Positions 10,702-22,700 of a DNA stretch of 64,000 nucleotides are shown one piece after another. This DNA is from Paroedura picta. Lineage: Eukaryota > Chordata > Lepidosauria > Squamata > Gekkonidae. The notes under the pieces are model-generated. The model was not told the DNA's origin, did no database searches, and worked only from the letters and a program-made list of their open reading frames with translations. The stretch's first letter is position 1, and each line of letters opens with the position of its first letter. The translations under genes and the position numbers were made by a program. The DNA is taken from positions 4,841,501 through 4,905,500 of the forward strand of contig NC_135379.1 in the NCBI RefSeq assembly GCF_049243985.1, read 5' to 3'.

Positions 10702-13700
10702 CTGTCAGCGGAGCAGAGAGATGGTATCGCTGGAGCTCATATGAAAGTAGGCCATAATCCTCACACTTCCAAAGCAAATCCCTTCTATGTAAAGAGCAAG
10801 TCTGTATTGCACCACCCTGAAGACTCCTTAGCTCCAGGATCAGGCCGGCTGGAATTTACTCATGCAAGGGGCCGTAACCGACTCGTGCTAATGACCATTG
10901 GTAGCCCGTTCCCTCCCCCCCCTCTTACACAGCCAGCTCAGTGTAGTGGTTAGGTGAGCCAATTTCTAATCTGGCGAGCTGGGTTGGATTCCCCACTCCT
11001 CCTCCACATGCAGCCAGCTGGGTGACTTTGGGCTAGTCACAGCCCTGATAGGACTGTTCTGACCGAGCAGGAATATCCGGGCTCCCTCAGCCTCCCCTCC
11101 CTCACAGGGAGACTCCTCCTGGTAGAGAAAATCGGCATGTAAGAACCGACTCTTCTTCATAATAATAGCCTCCCCTCCCTTGCAGGGTGTCTGTTTTGGG
11201 GAGAGGTAGAGAAAACCAGCATGTAAGAACCAACTCTTCTTATTTTTCAATCACAACCACACAGAACGAAGTTTTGAGTCCGGTGGCACTTTTGAAGCCC
11301 ACAAAGTTTAATTCAAGGTACAAGCTTTCGTGTACACACACACTTCTTCAGATACAATGCACACGGAAGCTCATTCCTTGAAAAAAGCTTTGCGGGTCTT
11401 AAAGGTGAGATGAAAAGAAAGAGGGGCTGCACCAAGGCAAGATGAAGTGAAAGAAAGAAATGGTGGGAAAGGATCTTGGATGGTCAAACAACCCCTGTGG
11501 ATTTCATGTTCAGCTTCGTGGGGGGGAATGTACTTTTAGATACTTTTTCAATTTCTTTCCATGCCACCAGGGTGGAGAATGCACTTTCAGTGTGCTTTTT
11601 GCAGCTGGATTTTCCTGGGCTAGATTTTCTAAAGTGCTTTGAAAGTGCAACATGTGCAGAATTGGGTGCAGGTGCCCCTGGACCCAAGCTCTGTTCTGCA
11701 GCTTCAGGCCAACATGTCTACCCACCTGACACAACCACAGACACACACAGACACACACACCCAATGCAGAAGCACGGTACAGAAAACCACAATGGCTTTT
11801 ATTCTTGCTCAAAATCTGCACACAGACCGGAACTGGCATTCCAGAAAGCTTGTAAGAGGAATATGTTTCTTCTGGGAAGGTGTGACTAAGCTGCCAACTG
11901 AATTTAGAGTTTAATGCCCAGGCTTCCGGTCTTTTCCCAGGGAACCGGCGCAAACAAACCTTTTAAAATGGAACCTGCTTCTTAACTTATTCAAGGCTTT
12001 GCGAAATCACTCCATGCTTCCTCCTTCCCAGATCACATTAGCACTGAACAAGTTCATATTTATTTTACACATTTATAAATATTATTATGATTATAGCATT
12101 AAAAAGAGGATTTTTTTGTCAACCTCACATCTGGCTTACAATGACCCTGTAGGGCAGGGATAGTCAAACTGCGGCCTTCCAGATGTCCATGGACTACAAT
12201 TCCCATGAGCCCCTGCCAGCAAACGCTGGCAGGGGCTCATGAGAATTGTAGTCCATGGACATCTGGAGGGCCGCAGTTTGACTACCCCTGCCGTAGGGTT
12301 TTCAAGGCAAGAGGACATTGTCTGCCTCTGTGTTATGATCCTGACATTCCTCGGAGGTCTCCCATCCAAATCCAAGGCAGGGCCAACCCTCCTTCACTTC
12401 TGAGACCTCACCAGATCAAGCTAGGCTATCCAGGCCATGGATGGAATTACCAGCTTTTAAAGGAAACAATTCTTGGGCTGAGCCAAAAATTTTTTTGCTT
12501 CCCACTTTTTACTATCTGAAGGAATTTCAAAGCAACTTAAATTCGCCTCCCCTTCCTCTTTCCCCAAAAAGACACCCTGTGAGGGAGATGGGGCTGAGAG
12601 AGCTCTGAGAGAACTGTGAATGGATCAAGGACACCCATCAAGCCTTGTATGACTCAAAACAGCTTACAATCACCTTCCCTCCCTTTCCCCACAACAGACA
12701 CCCTGAGAGGTAGGTGGGGCTGAGAGAGCTCCAACAGAACTGTGACTGGACCAAGGTCACACAGCAAGCTGCATGTGGTGGAGGAGTGGGGAATCAAACC
12801 CAGTTTTCCAGATTAAGGGCCACTGCTCTTAACAACTACACCAAGCCAGGGTAGTTACATAAGTGCAAAACTGATTTTTGTTGGCACCCTAGTTCTTGGT
12901 GAAAACATCCCATCAACAGCCAATTAAACAGATGCTGGGCAACGAAGTCTTTGAAGGGTTTTGCCAAAGGACTGTCCCAGAACTGCTGATTACACAAGTT
13001 CCCTCTTGAGCCCTATACAACTGATTTGCCATTAAACTGATCAAAAACAAACAGTCGTCAGATTTACTGTGATTGCAAGAACAGAAAATATTTACTGAAG
13101 AGAAATGGGTTTTTATGCACGACACACACACACCGCTTTCTTTACAACTGTGGAAGGGTGCCGTGGATTGCTGGAAAGCAAATATTTTTTTAAGTACCTC
13201 AAAGGTTCGTGAACAATACTTGGTGCCCTCAGATTTAAGTCCTGTAAGGTATCAAAAAACTTGGGTGCAAGTTGCTAGTCCATGTCAGGGCAGTTTCTTG
13301 ATGGCCCTGGAGGGGTTTCCCGAATGGGTGGGAGTTAGATAAAAACATAATTTTGTTAAACATTTACTGGGTGATGTGACCATACATGTTGACCCACCTA
13401 CCCCTCCCCAAATGGCCAATGATGGGCCAGGAGGGGGTGGGGAGTGAAGGGGCCCAGGGTGGGCGTGTCCTCAGCGATGCTTCCCGACCATCTTCTGCAC
13501 CAGGGGTAGTCAAACTGCGGCCCTCCAGATGTCCATGGACTACAATTCCCAGGAGCCCCCTGCCAGCGAATGCTGGCAGGGGGCTCCTGGGAATTGTAGT
13601 CCATGGACATCTGGAGGGCCACAGTTTGACTACCCCTGTCCACGCCATTTCTGGACTTCCTCAAAGCCTGGGGAATGTTTCAGGGGATTCTCAATGCTAA

Positions 13701-16700
13701 AAAAGTTGAGAAAGGCTGGCTTAGGGTCACCATGAGTGGGCTCCAATTTAGCAACACGGACATGGATTCAACTCCAGGAACACTTCTGTAGACCAACAAG
13801 ACTTGGGGGGGGGGGGGTATGAACTTTTAGGAGTCAGCACTTCTGTCAGATATAATATTGTCTAAGAATCTAGCCCAAGGGCTGAAGTCTACAGTAGACC
13901 AATAACGGCTACCCTCTGAAACGACATTCAGACCACGGCTGATGTAGCTCATGCAATGAGGTCACGTTAGAAACGTGATGTGCATTTATGTATCATTTAA
14001 ATTTATTTACTTATTGTTTAAACCTTTATTCCACCTCCTCTCGGCAGACGCAGGGTGGATCACGGCACAACTAAAATCACGCGGAATTCCAAAATACAAT
14101 ATAAAATATGATTTAAATTAAGATGCCCAAATAAATTAAACTCTACTATTGCCCATAAACATCTTTATCGTGGGAATGGGAGCCGCACGAAGCAGAGCTT
14201 CCTATAAGGAGTATAACTGGGAGGGTGCAGGCGGAGAGATCGGTGAGAGGAGAAATTAGCTACTAGGCGTTGGCCATAGGCCTGGCGCAACAGCTCTGTC
14301 TTGCTAGCCCTGCAGAACTGTCTTAAGGTCCCACGGGGCTCTGGTCTCATTTGGCTGAGAAGGCCCTGGCTCTGGATGAGGCCAGCTGGATCCCTTTGGG
14401 GCCAGGGGTCCTAAGTAGAGCAGCGCAAAGGAAGGAGGAGTAGCTCCACCCCTTCCCATTAGCACAGCCCCAATTGGGTCAAGCAGCCAGTTAAAAATTC
14501 ACTGGAGCCAATCGCCTTCCTTGACCTCTCGATCCAATTCTGTTAAGGTGGCCCAACCTGACAACAAACAATCCTGCACAGACCTCTGCATGCTCCCTTC
14601 CGTGTCACGCAGTTTGGGTGTGCGTGTGCTGTGAGACATTACAGCCGCACATCAGAAGAATTCCCAGGCCTCCAGGCACGGTGGAGGTGCTATTTGCAGA
14701 GCACCGTGAAGATTGGGCTGTGGATTCGGTTCCACCATATTTTTACACTCCTCTCTGCAGAAGGGCTTTCCTATTAACCACAGGGAGGGGGTCGTATAGT
14801 TGCTTAGGAGAGGAGAATTGATCTATTAGCAGACTGATGAATCCTGGAATTCCAGATCACCTCCAGACTACAGAGATCAGTTTCCCTGATGAAAATGGCT
14901 CATCAACTGCAGTGGTTCTCAAACTTCCTAAAGCCACAACCCTATAATACAGTTCCTCCTGTTGTGGTGACCCCCAACCATAAAATTATGCAAGGGTTCT
15001 TTCACAGAAATTACATCGAAACTGACCCATGGCATGAAGATCCATTGTTCATGCTTATATATAAATTGTTTTTTTCCTGGGGTTTCTCTGCTCGCCCTGC
15101 CACGACCCCTTTGAAAGGGGTCCCAACCCCCAGGTTGAGAACCACTGCTCTATGGCCTTGTACCCCAATGAAATTCCTGTCCCCTCTGCATGCTCCATCC
15201 CCAAATCTCCAGAAAACTCCCAACTTGGGTCTGGCCACCCGGCCCCGCCCCCTGCTGTTGGCTCCAGGCAACCTGGTATCCCCAGTCCCCAGTGACGCAT
15301 CCTTTTGCACAGGGGGTCCTTTCTAACAAGGAGTAAATATAGGATAACCTTATTTACAACTAACAAAGAAAGAAACAAGGTTTGTCTAGCCGGTGTCCCT
15401 TGAGCTTAGGGATGCCAGCCTACAGGTGGAACTAGGGAAGCCCCCAGAATTACAGCTCCTCTCCAGACTACAGAGATCTGCTTCCTCGGAGAAAATTGAT
15501 GTTTTGGAGAGTGGGGTTTATGGCATTGGACCCCACTGAGGCCCCTGCTGTCCCCAGGCTCCATCCCCAACTCTCCACAGTGGTAGTCAAACTGCAGCCC
15601 TCCAGATGTCCATGGACTACAATTCCCATGAGCCCCTGCCAGCAAATGCTGGCAGGGGCTCATGGGAAATGTAGTCCATGGACATCTGGAGGGCCGCAGT
15701 TTGACTACCCCGGCTCCAGGAGTTCCCCAGTCTGGCACTGCCAATCCTTTTCCCCCATTCGCATTCCCTGTGGGCAGCCAGGAGGGTGCACTTGACATCT
15801 TCCTTCCACCACAAGAACCAAACGAGGGCAAACTTTGCAAATTTCATAGCTATCTAAAGTTGTTCCACGCCTGCTCCACCCAAGCAAGCTGCACAGGAAA
15901 AAAAAAATTAATATGCTTAAAGCCCAGCCTGTTAACCAGCATCCCCGGTCTTCACCCAAAACCACAGCAGGTGAGCTACCCGATAGCTGATGCCCTAGTG
16001 CCACCTAGTGGCAGAAGGAGCCACACCCCTCCAGCGCGCCTGCATCAATCTCTATTATTTCTCCCTGACACACGTCCCTCGTGCTGCCCGGCCCGCAAAC
16101 GTATGTCCTGATTGTGACGGAACAGAAACCGTCTGAGGACTATCCGAGCGCACCTGTCTGCTTTGATTTGTGGAAGTCTATTCACAGGCAGAGAATGATG
16201 GTTGAAAGCACAGGCATGCACCAAAAGCGGAAAGCCATCCTGGCTCGAGAACAGCAGTGGCCCTTTTACGATACTGCTGGCACGCTGTGACTAAAAGCCA
16301 GGGCACATTAAGAGAAATGCAGCGCTCCTTGGTGCAAGTCCGTGACATGTCATGTTCAAACGGGCACACTGGCTTTCGGCAGGGGTTAAACTACTCAGCA
16401 ATGCGTTAAAATTCCTGTTTCCCCACAAACTTTTTCTGGGGGGAGCTAGTTTCCTAAGTCTTGAACCCAGGCAGAAATGATCTGCACACGTGCGCCTAAA
16501 AATAAATCTTTTATTATCTTTCAATGACGTTCTGTCAATCGACAACTCCCAGGCATTCTGGAATCCCTACCTGATTGGAATTCACGCTGCGGGACTCCAC
16601 TCCGAACCAATCTACATCTCAGCCTAACCAAGTGTGCAGCGTTGAGATGTATCTGGGCTTCTGATTACTCACATGCCTTGGATGTGCGGGGAGGTTATTA

Positions 16701-19700
16701 GGAGAGACGAGGATACATTTATTCCGACCTCCTATACAGAGGCTCTAAATTTGCAGCAAATCAAAAACCAAAACGCAGTTAGCCAGAACGACGAGTTCTG
16801 CGCATCCAGCTACATGCAGAATCTGCTGGGCATTATCGAAAGCGTGTATATTCCATAATAATTCCGATAAGTAAATCGAGGGGTTCAAACGGCAACGGGT
16901 ATATCATGCTGCATTTTAAAAGCTGCATTTCAAGAGATTTTTCCTTGTCTTTTATCTACTTGCATTCTTCAAGTGTAAACGTAGGTGACTTATTATTAAT
17001 TGCTATACCAACTCTGCCTGTAAGGGCTCAGAGCAATTAACTGCAAACCCCCCCCCCCCATATATACAGTAGAATACAAAAATAAAATAACCAACATATT
17101 CCCACCCCACCCCATTCCCTTTGCTGCCCAGACTGAAGATGGCATAATAAATTGGGGGGGGGGGGGCAAGGAAGAGGACATGGAGGGAGGCCCGCAAAGC
17201 TTGGAACAGCTGTGATCTCAACAATACACCTGACGGAAGAGTGCTGTTTTACACAGCCAGCAGATCTTTGATAGCTCCATCAGGGTTGGGATCCCAGGGG
17301 CAGCTCATTCCACCAGGCTGGACCCAGGCCCTTTTCTGCTGCTACAGACAGATGGCAGGGCCTCCCAAAAACTCCCCCCCCACCAGCTCAGGTTTTGTTA
17401 GTCTTTAAGGCACCACTGGACTCTGGTTCTTTTCTACTGCTGATGGAACAGTATGACTGATAAAGCTTTTCCGACTGAGCAGTAATATCAGGGCTCTCTC
17501 AGCTTCACCTACCTCACAGGGTGCCTGATATGGGGAGAGGAAGGGAAGGCCTAAGCCGCTTGGAGACTCCTTCGGGCAGTGAAAATCAGGGTATAAAAAA
17601 CCCGTTTCTTCTTCTTGTGGATTCCATGTTCTACTTACACACCGCAAAACTTCCTTTACAACACCGTGGAACTGAGGGGAAGGCTTGCAAGTGGTTAGGA
17701 GTGTGGACTTCTAATCTGGCATGCTAGGTTCAATTCTGCGCTCCCCCACATGCAGCCAGCTGGGTGACCTTGGGCTCGCCACGGCACTGATAAAACTGTT
17801 CTGACCTGGCAGTGATATCAGGGCTCTCTCAGCCTCACCCACCCCACAGGGGGTCTGTTGTGGGGAGAGGAAAGGGAAGGCGACTGTAAGCCGCTTTGAG
17901 CCTCCTTCGGGTAGAGAAAAGCGGCATATAAGAACCAACTCTTCATCTTCTTCTAAAACAAACCTGGTTCCCCAAACTCAGGAGTGGCTGTGGGAGCCTC
18001 CTTCAGCCTGTAAAAGGCCTGTCCGGGAACGAAGCACCGCTGAAGGCAGCCCCTTCAAAACACGCAAGGAAGATCTACAAAACGAAATAAGCCACCTCCA
18101 ACCGCTGCCAAGCTGTGCCCTTTTACAAGCGGGGAGCCTTTCAAAGGCCGGAGCCTTCATTGGGAACAACTTCCTCCTGGAGTGGTAGCGCCATCTCCCG
18201 CCCCGTCGCCCTGCAATCGGCTGAGCTCCGCTAACTCGCTTTGAACGTGCCCCCTTTCCATTCTGCAGCTGGCCCAATTAAAACGGCGGCGGCAACTCAG
18301 CGGATCAATGAAGAGAGGGGGAAAGCCAATCTCTTATGACAGATAAGTTTGCAAAGCAAATAATTACAATACTTGGGAAGCGGCACTGGGTTCGGCTTAT
18401 CAGCGCCACCGCCAATTATTGGTCGCGCCCACGGAACAAAGGTTAAGTGTAATTGCTTCGCCCGCTTCTGTTGTTCCTGGAGGTATCGGGGCCCGATCGG
18501 GCTTAATTTATTTGGCGGTGTGTTTTCAGCTGGCGTAGCGGCCGACATGTCTAACTTTAAAAAGGAGGAGGACGTGCTGCCGAGTTGCAGCCCGCTGACG
18601 GCCACCCGTGTTCCAGGCCAGAGATGAATGAAGAAGAAGGAGAAGAAGAAGAAGAAAAAGGAGAAGGAGAAGGAGAAGAAGAGTCAGTTCTTCTATGCCG
18701 CTTTTCTCTCCCCAAAAGAGTCTCAAAGCGACTCACAATCACCTTCCCTTTCCTCTCCCCACAAAAGACACCCTGTGAGGGAGGTGCGGCTGAGAGAGCC
18801 CTGATATTACTGAAGAAAAAGAAGAGTTGGCTCTTATATGCCACTTTTCTCTCCCCAAAGGAGTCTCAAGGAGGCTTATGTTCACCTTCCCTTTCCTCTC
18901 CCCAGAACAGACACCCTGTGAAGGAGGTGGGGCTGAGACAGCCCAGATATTCCTGCTCGGTCAGAACAGCTTTATGAGTGCTGTAGCGAGCCCAGCATCA
19001 CCCAGCTCGCTACATGCAGCCAGTTGGGTGATCTTGGGCTGGTCACAGTCCTGCTATAGACCTGTTCTCACAGTGCTGTTCTTTCAGGACTCTCTCAGCC
19101 CCACCTCCCTCACAGGGTGTCTGTTGAGGGGAGAGAAAGGGAAGGCGATTAGAAGCTGCTTTGAGACTCCTCTGGGCAGTGAAAAGTGGGGTATAAAAAT
19201 CAATTCTTCTACTATTTTTAACATAGTTTTAAAAATCAATGTTGGTATTTCCATGAATGTGCAAACTAGTAGCAGTTTAATTTGCACAATTCATTCCTGG
19301 GACGAATAGTGAGTTCCTAAGCATGCACCTGGGGCTGTGAAAGGGATGGGCAGAGAATACACAATTCTGCCCAAAATAAATACATTTTTCACTATAAAGT
19401 GGCTTACCCTTTCTCTCCCCACAACAGACACCCTGTGAGGGAGGTGGGGCTGAGAGAGCTCTGTGAGAACAGCTTCAACAGGACTGTGACTGGCCCAAGG
19501 TCACCCAGCTGGCTGCATGTAGAGGAGGGGGGAATCAACCCAGTTTTATAGATTAAAGCCTCACACTCTTACCCGCTGCACCAAGCCGGCCCTTATTTTG
19601 GCAATATTAAGCCCCCCATACGTCAAACAGGTAAATGGAAGAAAATGAAGAAAGGCAAAAAGCCACAAACAAACCTCTCCTTCTGACCTTGGAGAGAAAA

Positions 19701-22700
19701 CTCATTTTTACCAAGCCTTTTCCCAAAGCTGGAACTAAAGCATGACAGTAAAGCTTTGCCTGACAATCTTTGCCCAAGATAAAGTGGATTTTTTATTTTA
19801 TTTTATTTTTTGCCATTTTAGTCACAGTCTGCACAGTTATCTGACAACCCTTCTCTGCAGAGGGTGACCTGGAAAAAGACAAATACAGAATGAGGCCTTA
19901 AAAGGGGGGAGTTTCGCCCTCTTTCCAGCACCAGGAATCAACGTTCCGAGGTCTTAATGGAGTCAGTGCCCTCTAGTGACTGGACGAAGCAGCACGGCCG
20001 CATAAACAAAATCAGAGGCAAATGCTGGCCTTTTGTCACAGTGAGCTCCGCCTCGGAGACGGTCATTACCTGAGAGTCCTGCAGGATACGGTCAATAGAA
20101 ATCAAATTCCACCAAGGCTCGGCTGCCCCTGCACAGGTCTCCTGGCTTCAGAAGAAATATCAGGGGCTTTACAGTGGCCGCCGTGGAAATTCTCTCTGTT
20201 CCACGGTAACCCTTTCCTTCCAGAGAGAGCTCCAGAATTCCAGAGACATTTTGAATTATTTTTATTTGTGCTATTGACCCCTCGGCCTTTCTCACTGGGA
20301 CCCAGCTGGCCAGATCGCCTCAGATCTCGGGAGCTACGCAGGGCCAGCCCGGGCTGGTATTTGCATGGGGGACCAGCAAGGAAGTTCGGGTCATGACAGA
20401 GGCAGGCACCGGCAAGCCACCTCTGAACTTCTCCTGCCTTGAAAACCCTGTGGCAGGGATGGGCAAAGTATGGCTCTCCAGGTATCTGTGGACTACTGTT
20501 GATTCTGTGAATTTGAGCGGATGGGGAGTGGCCCTTTCTTGCATGTCCAGGGAAATGCCGATCACCACTTTGGGGTCGGGAGGCAAATTTCCTCCAGGCC
20601 AGACTGACCTGGGATTCTGGGGTATTTGGCGGGGCATTATCTGGGCATGGAAATAGGGTCACTGTGGGTGGGCAGGGAGCTGTGAATTTCCTGTATTCTA
20701 TAGGGGGTTAGACTCGTTGACCCTAGTGCTGGCAGGGGCTCATGGGAATTGTAGTCCATGAACATCTGGAGGACCACAGGTTGACTACCCCTGCTCTAGA
20801 GCACCTGTTTTCCTCTCATAATCCATATTTATAACAGCCTTTCTCGTTACTAGAATTTTGTTCAGAGTTTTGCACATTTTTAAGAGATTTGTGGGGGGGG
20901 GGGGAAACGACATAATCTTACACTACTAAAAAAAAAACCTCACTGCAAGATCAAGTGAAAATCTATTATAAGGCAATAATTTTCTGAAGCATCCCCTGCA
21001 ATCCTGAGAAACCTGAATTAATTCCCAAATTAATACTCTTTCCTTCCCCAAGGCCCTGGAAATCTACTGAAGAAACATGATGTCTCATGCGCCTCCAAAT
21101 GAAATGCGCTAGGGTTTCAAGGCAGCACTCTGTAGCACCAACCATCCACAGGGGTCGTACATTTTTAAAACTTAAGTGAATCGGCTGATTCAACATATTT
21201 GGAGAAGCGTAATTGAATGGCTGTAGTTAAATAATAGGGCCAAAGATATTAATTAATGTGTGTGCTTAATAAGTTAATTCAAAAACCATTACGTTCAGAC
21301 TCTTTATTCTAGAAACCCCCTAATTCTAAAGGTAATGTAGGAACAGAATAAGACATCTGGGGGGGGGGGGTTTACAGAATTTCCCTTTTTTTATATGGCT
21401 TATTCCATCACCTTCAAAGCTTCCACGGAAGTGAGAAAGAGGCAAAAGGGACAGATGTAATGAATCAGGGAAACCTCTGGCTAGCCCCAGAGGCAGTATA
21501 AGAGATCAGATCCTTGATCAGTGGGGAAAACCACTCCGGAAAGCCAGTTTTATATGGAAACGTGTTTTCAAAAGAAATTTGCTTCTGTCCGTGGCCGGGG
21601 GACCTCTGCACACTTGGATGCGGCTTGCTTATTAAAAACCAGACATTACAGCAGTTAAGTATAACCAAGCTGCCAGCAAGTAACAGCTGACTCCATGAGG
21701 TTTTCAAGACAGAAGATGAACAGGGTGGTTCGGAAAGCCTCTTTGTAGAAACCTTGGACTTTGCTGGTGATATCCTGCTGTGTCCGTGGGCAATTTGAGG
21801 CAAGGAATTAGGAACAGGAAACTGGAATCCTGGACTCTTCAATGGGGGTGGTCGAGTCCCTGTTCCTAACTGGTCATTGGGCTGTGCAATGGACCTAGCA
21901 GGGGCCTCAGCAAAGGACTGATCGTGTCTTGGCAGGAGCATCAAACCTGTATATAAGTTCCCCGGTTTTACCTGTGGTTGTTCAGAATGGTTGTCTGGAG
22001 CTGAAGTGTCCGTGTCTTTACTGGACCTACAGGTTTAACACATCCCATCAAGGTCTGAATAAGCAAACCTAAACCTGCTTACCTTCCGAGAGCCAAGACA
22101 GAAAGGCATGGGGAGGGGGGAGGGATAAACCTAACAATGTTTTAAACAGTTTTTATTTTTTTTTCCTGTTGTAAACCACCCTGGGCCTGCTTGTGGGGAG
22201 AGGTGGTATAAAAACCAACTTATTAAGTCAGCCCAATGGAATCAAGCTAGCCTGGGCCACTCAGATGCTTACAGGGAATGGACCATACTGAACATTTTCT
22301 TTTTAGGTCTGGATCCAAAGACTTGTAATTTTTGTTGATTTGATCAAACATGAATATATAGAAAAGACAAAGAGTCACTGGAAAAGATCATAAAGCTAGG
22401 AAAGGTGGAAGAACACAGAGGCTGGGCACTTCGCACACATGGGTAAAAATGCAGTTCGTTGTCTCTTTAAACATTCCAGCAATTAAAAAAAAAGATTTTT
22501 TCCCCACTGAAAAATAAAGCAAATACCAGAAAACTCAACTCAGTGGCAACTGCTGGTGATAAAGATCTAAATTATGCATTTAGCCTGTGTTCAGTTTGAG
22601 TATTGTGTAGGAGGGGAAATGACTGCAAAATGATACATTTAGCAGCAAAAACCTGCTAGAGGACAAAAAGCCAGCAAATCGATGTTCTCTGGAGAACAGC

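Noticed and set aside
10334-10744. 136-codon plus-strand open frame
   Set aside because: It is the antisense shadow of EXOG exon 6, which matches EXOG on the minus strand with proper splice sites.
13364-13735. Overlapping frames on both strands reading SMDYNSQEPP and CPWTTIPRSP
   Set aside because: Both come from the arms of the palindromic MITE; the same peptides recur at every copy.
18585-18977. Glu-rich plus-strand frame
   Set aside because: The acidic run comes from the GAAGAAG tail of a minus-strand SINE.
20300-20385. 5S rRNA-like sequence
   Set aside because: Only the promoter-containing part is similar, it is diverged, and a SINE body follows; it is a 5S-headed SINE, not a 5S gene.
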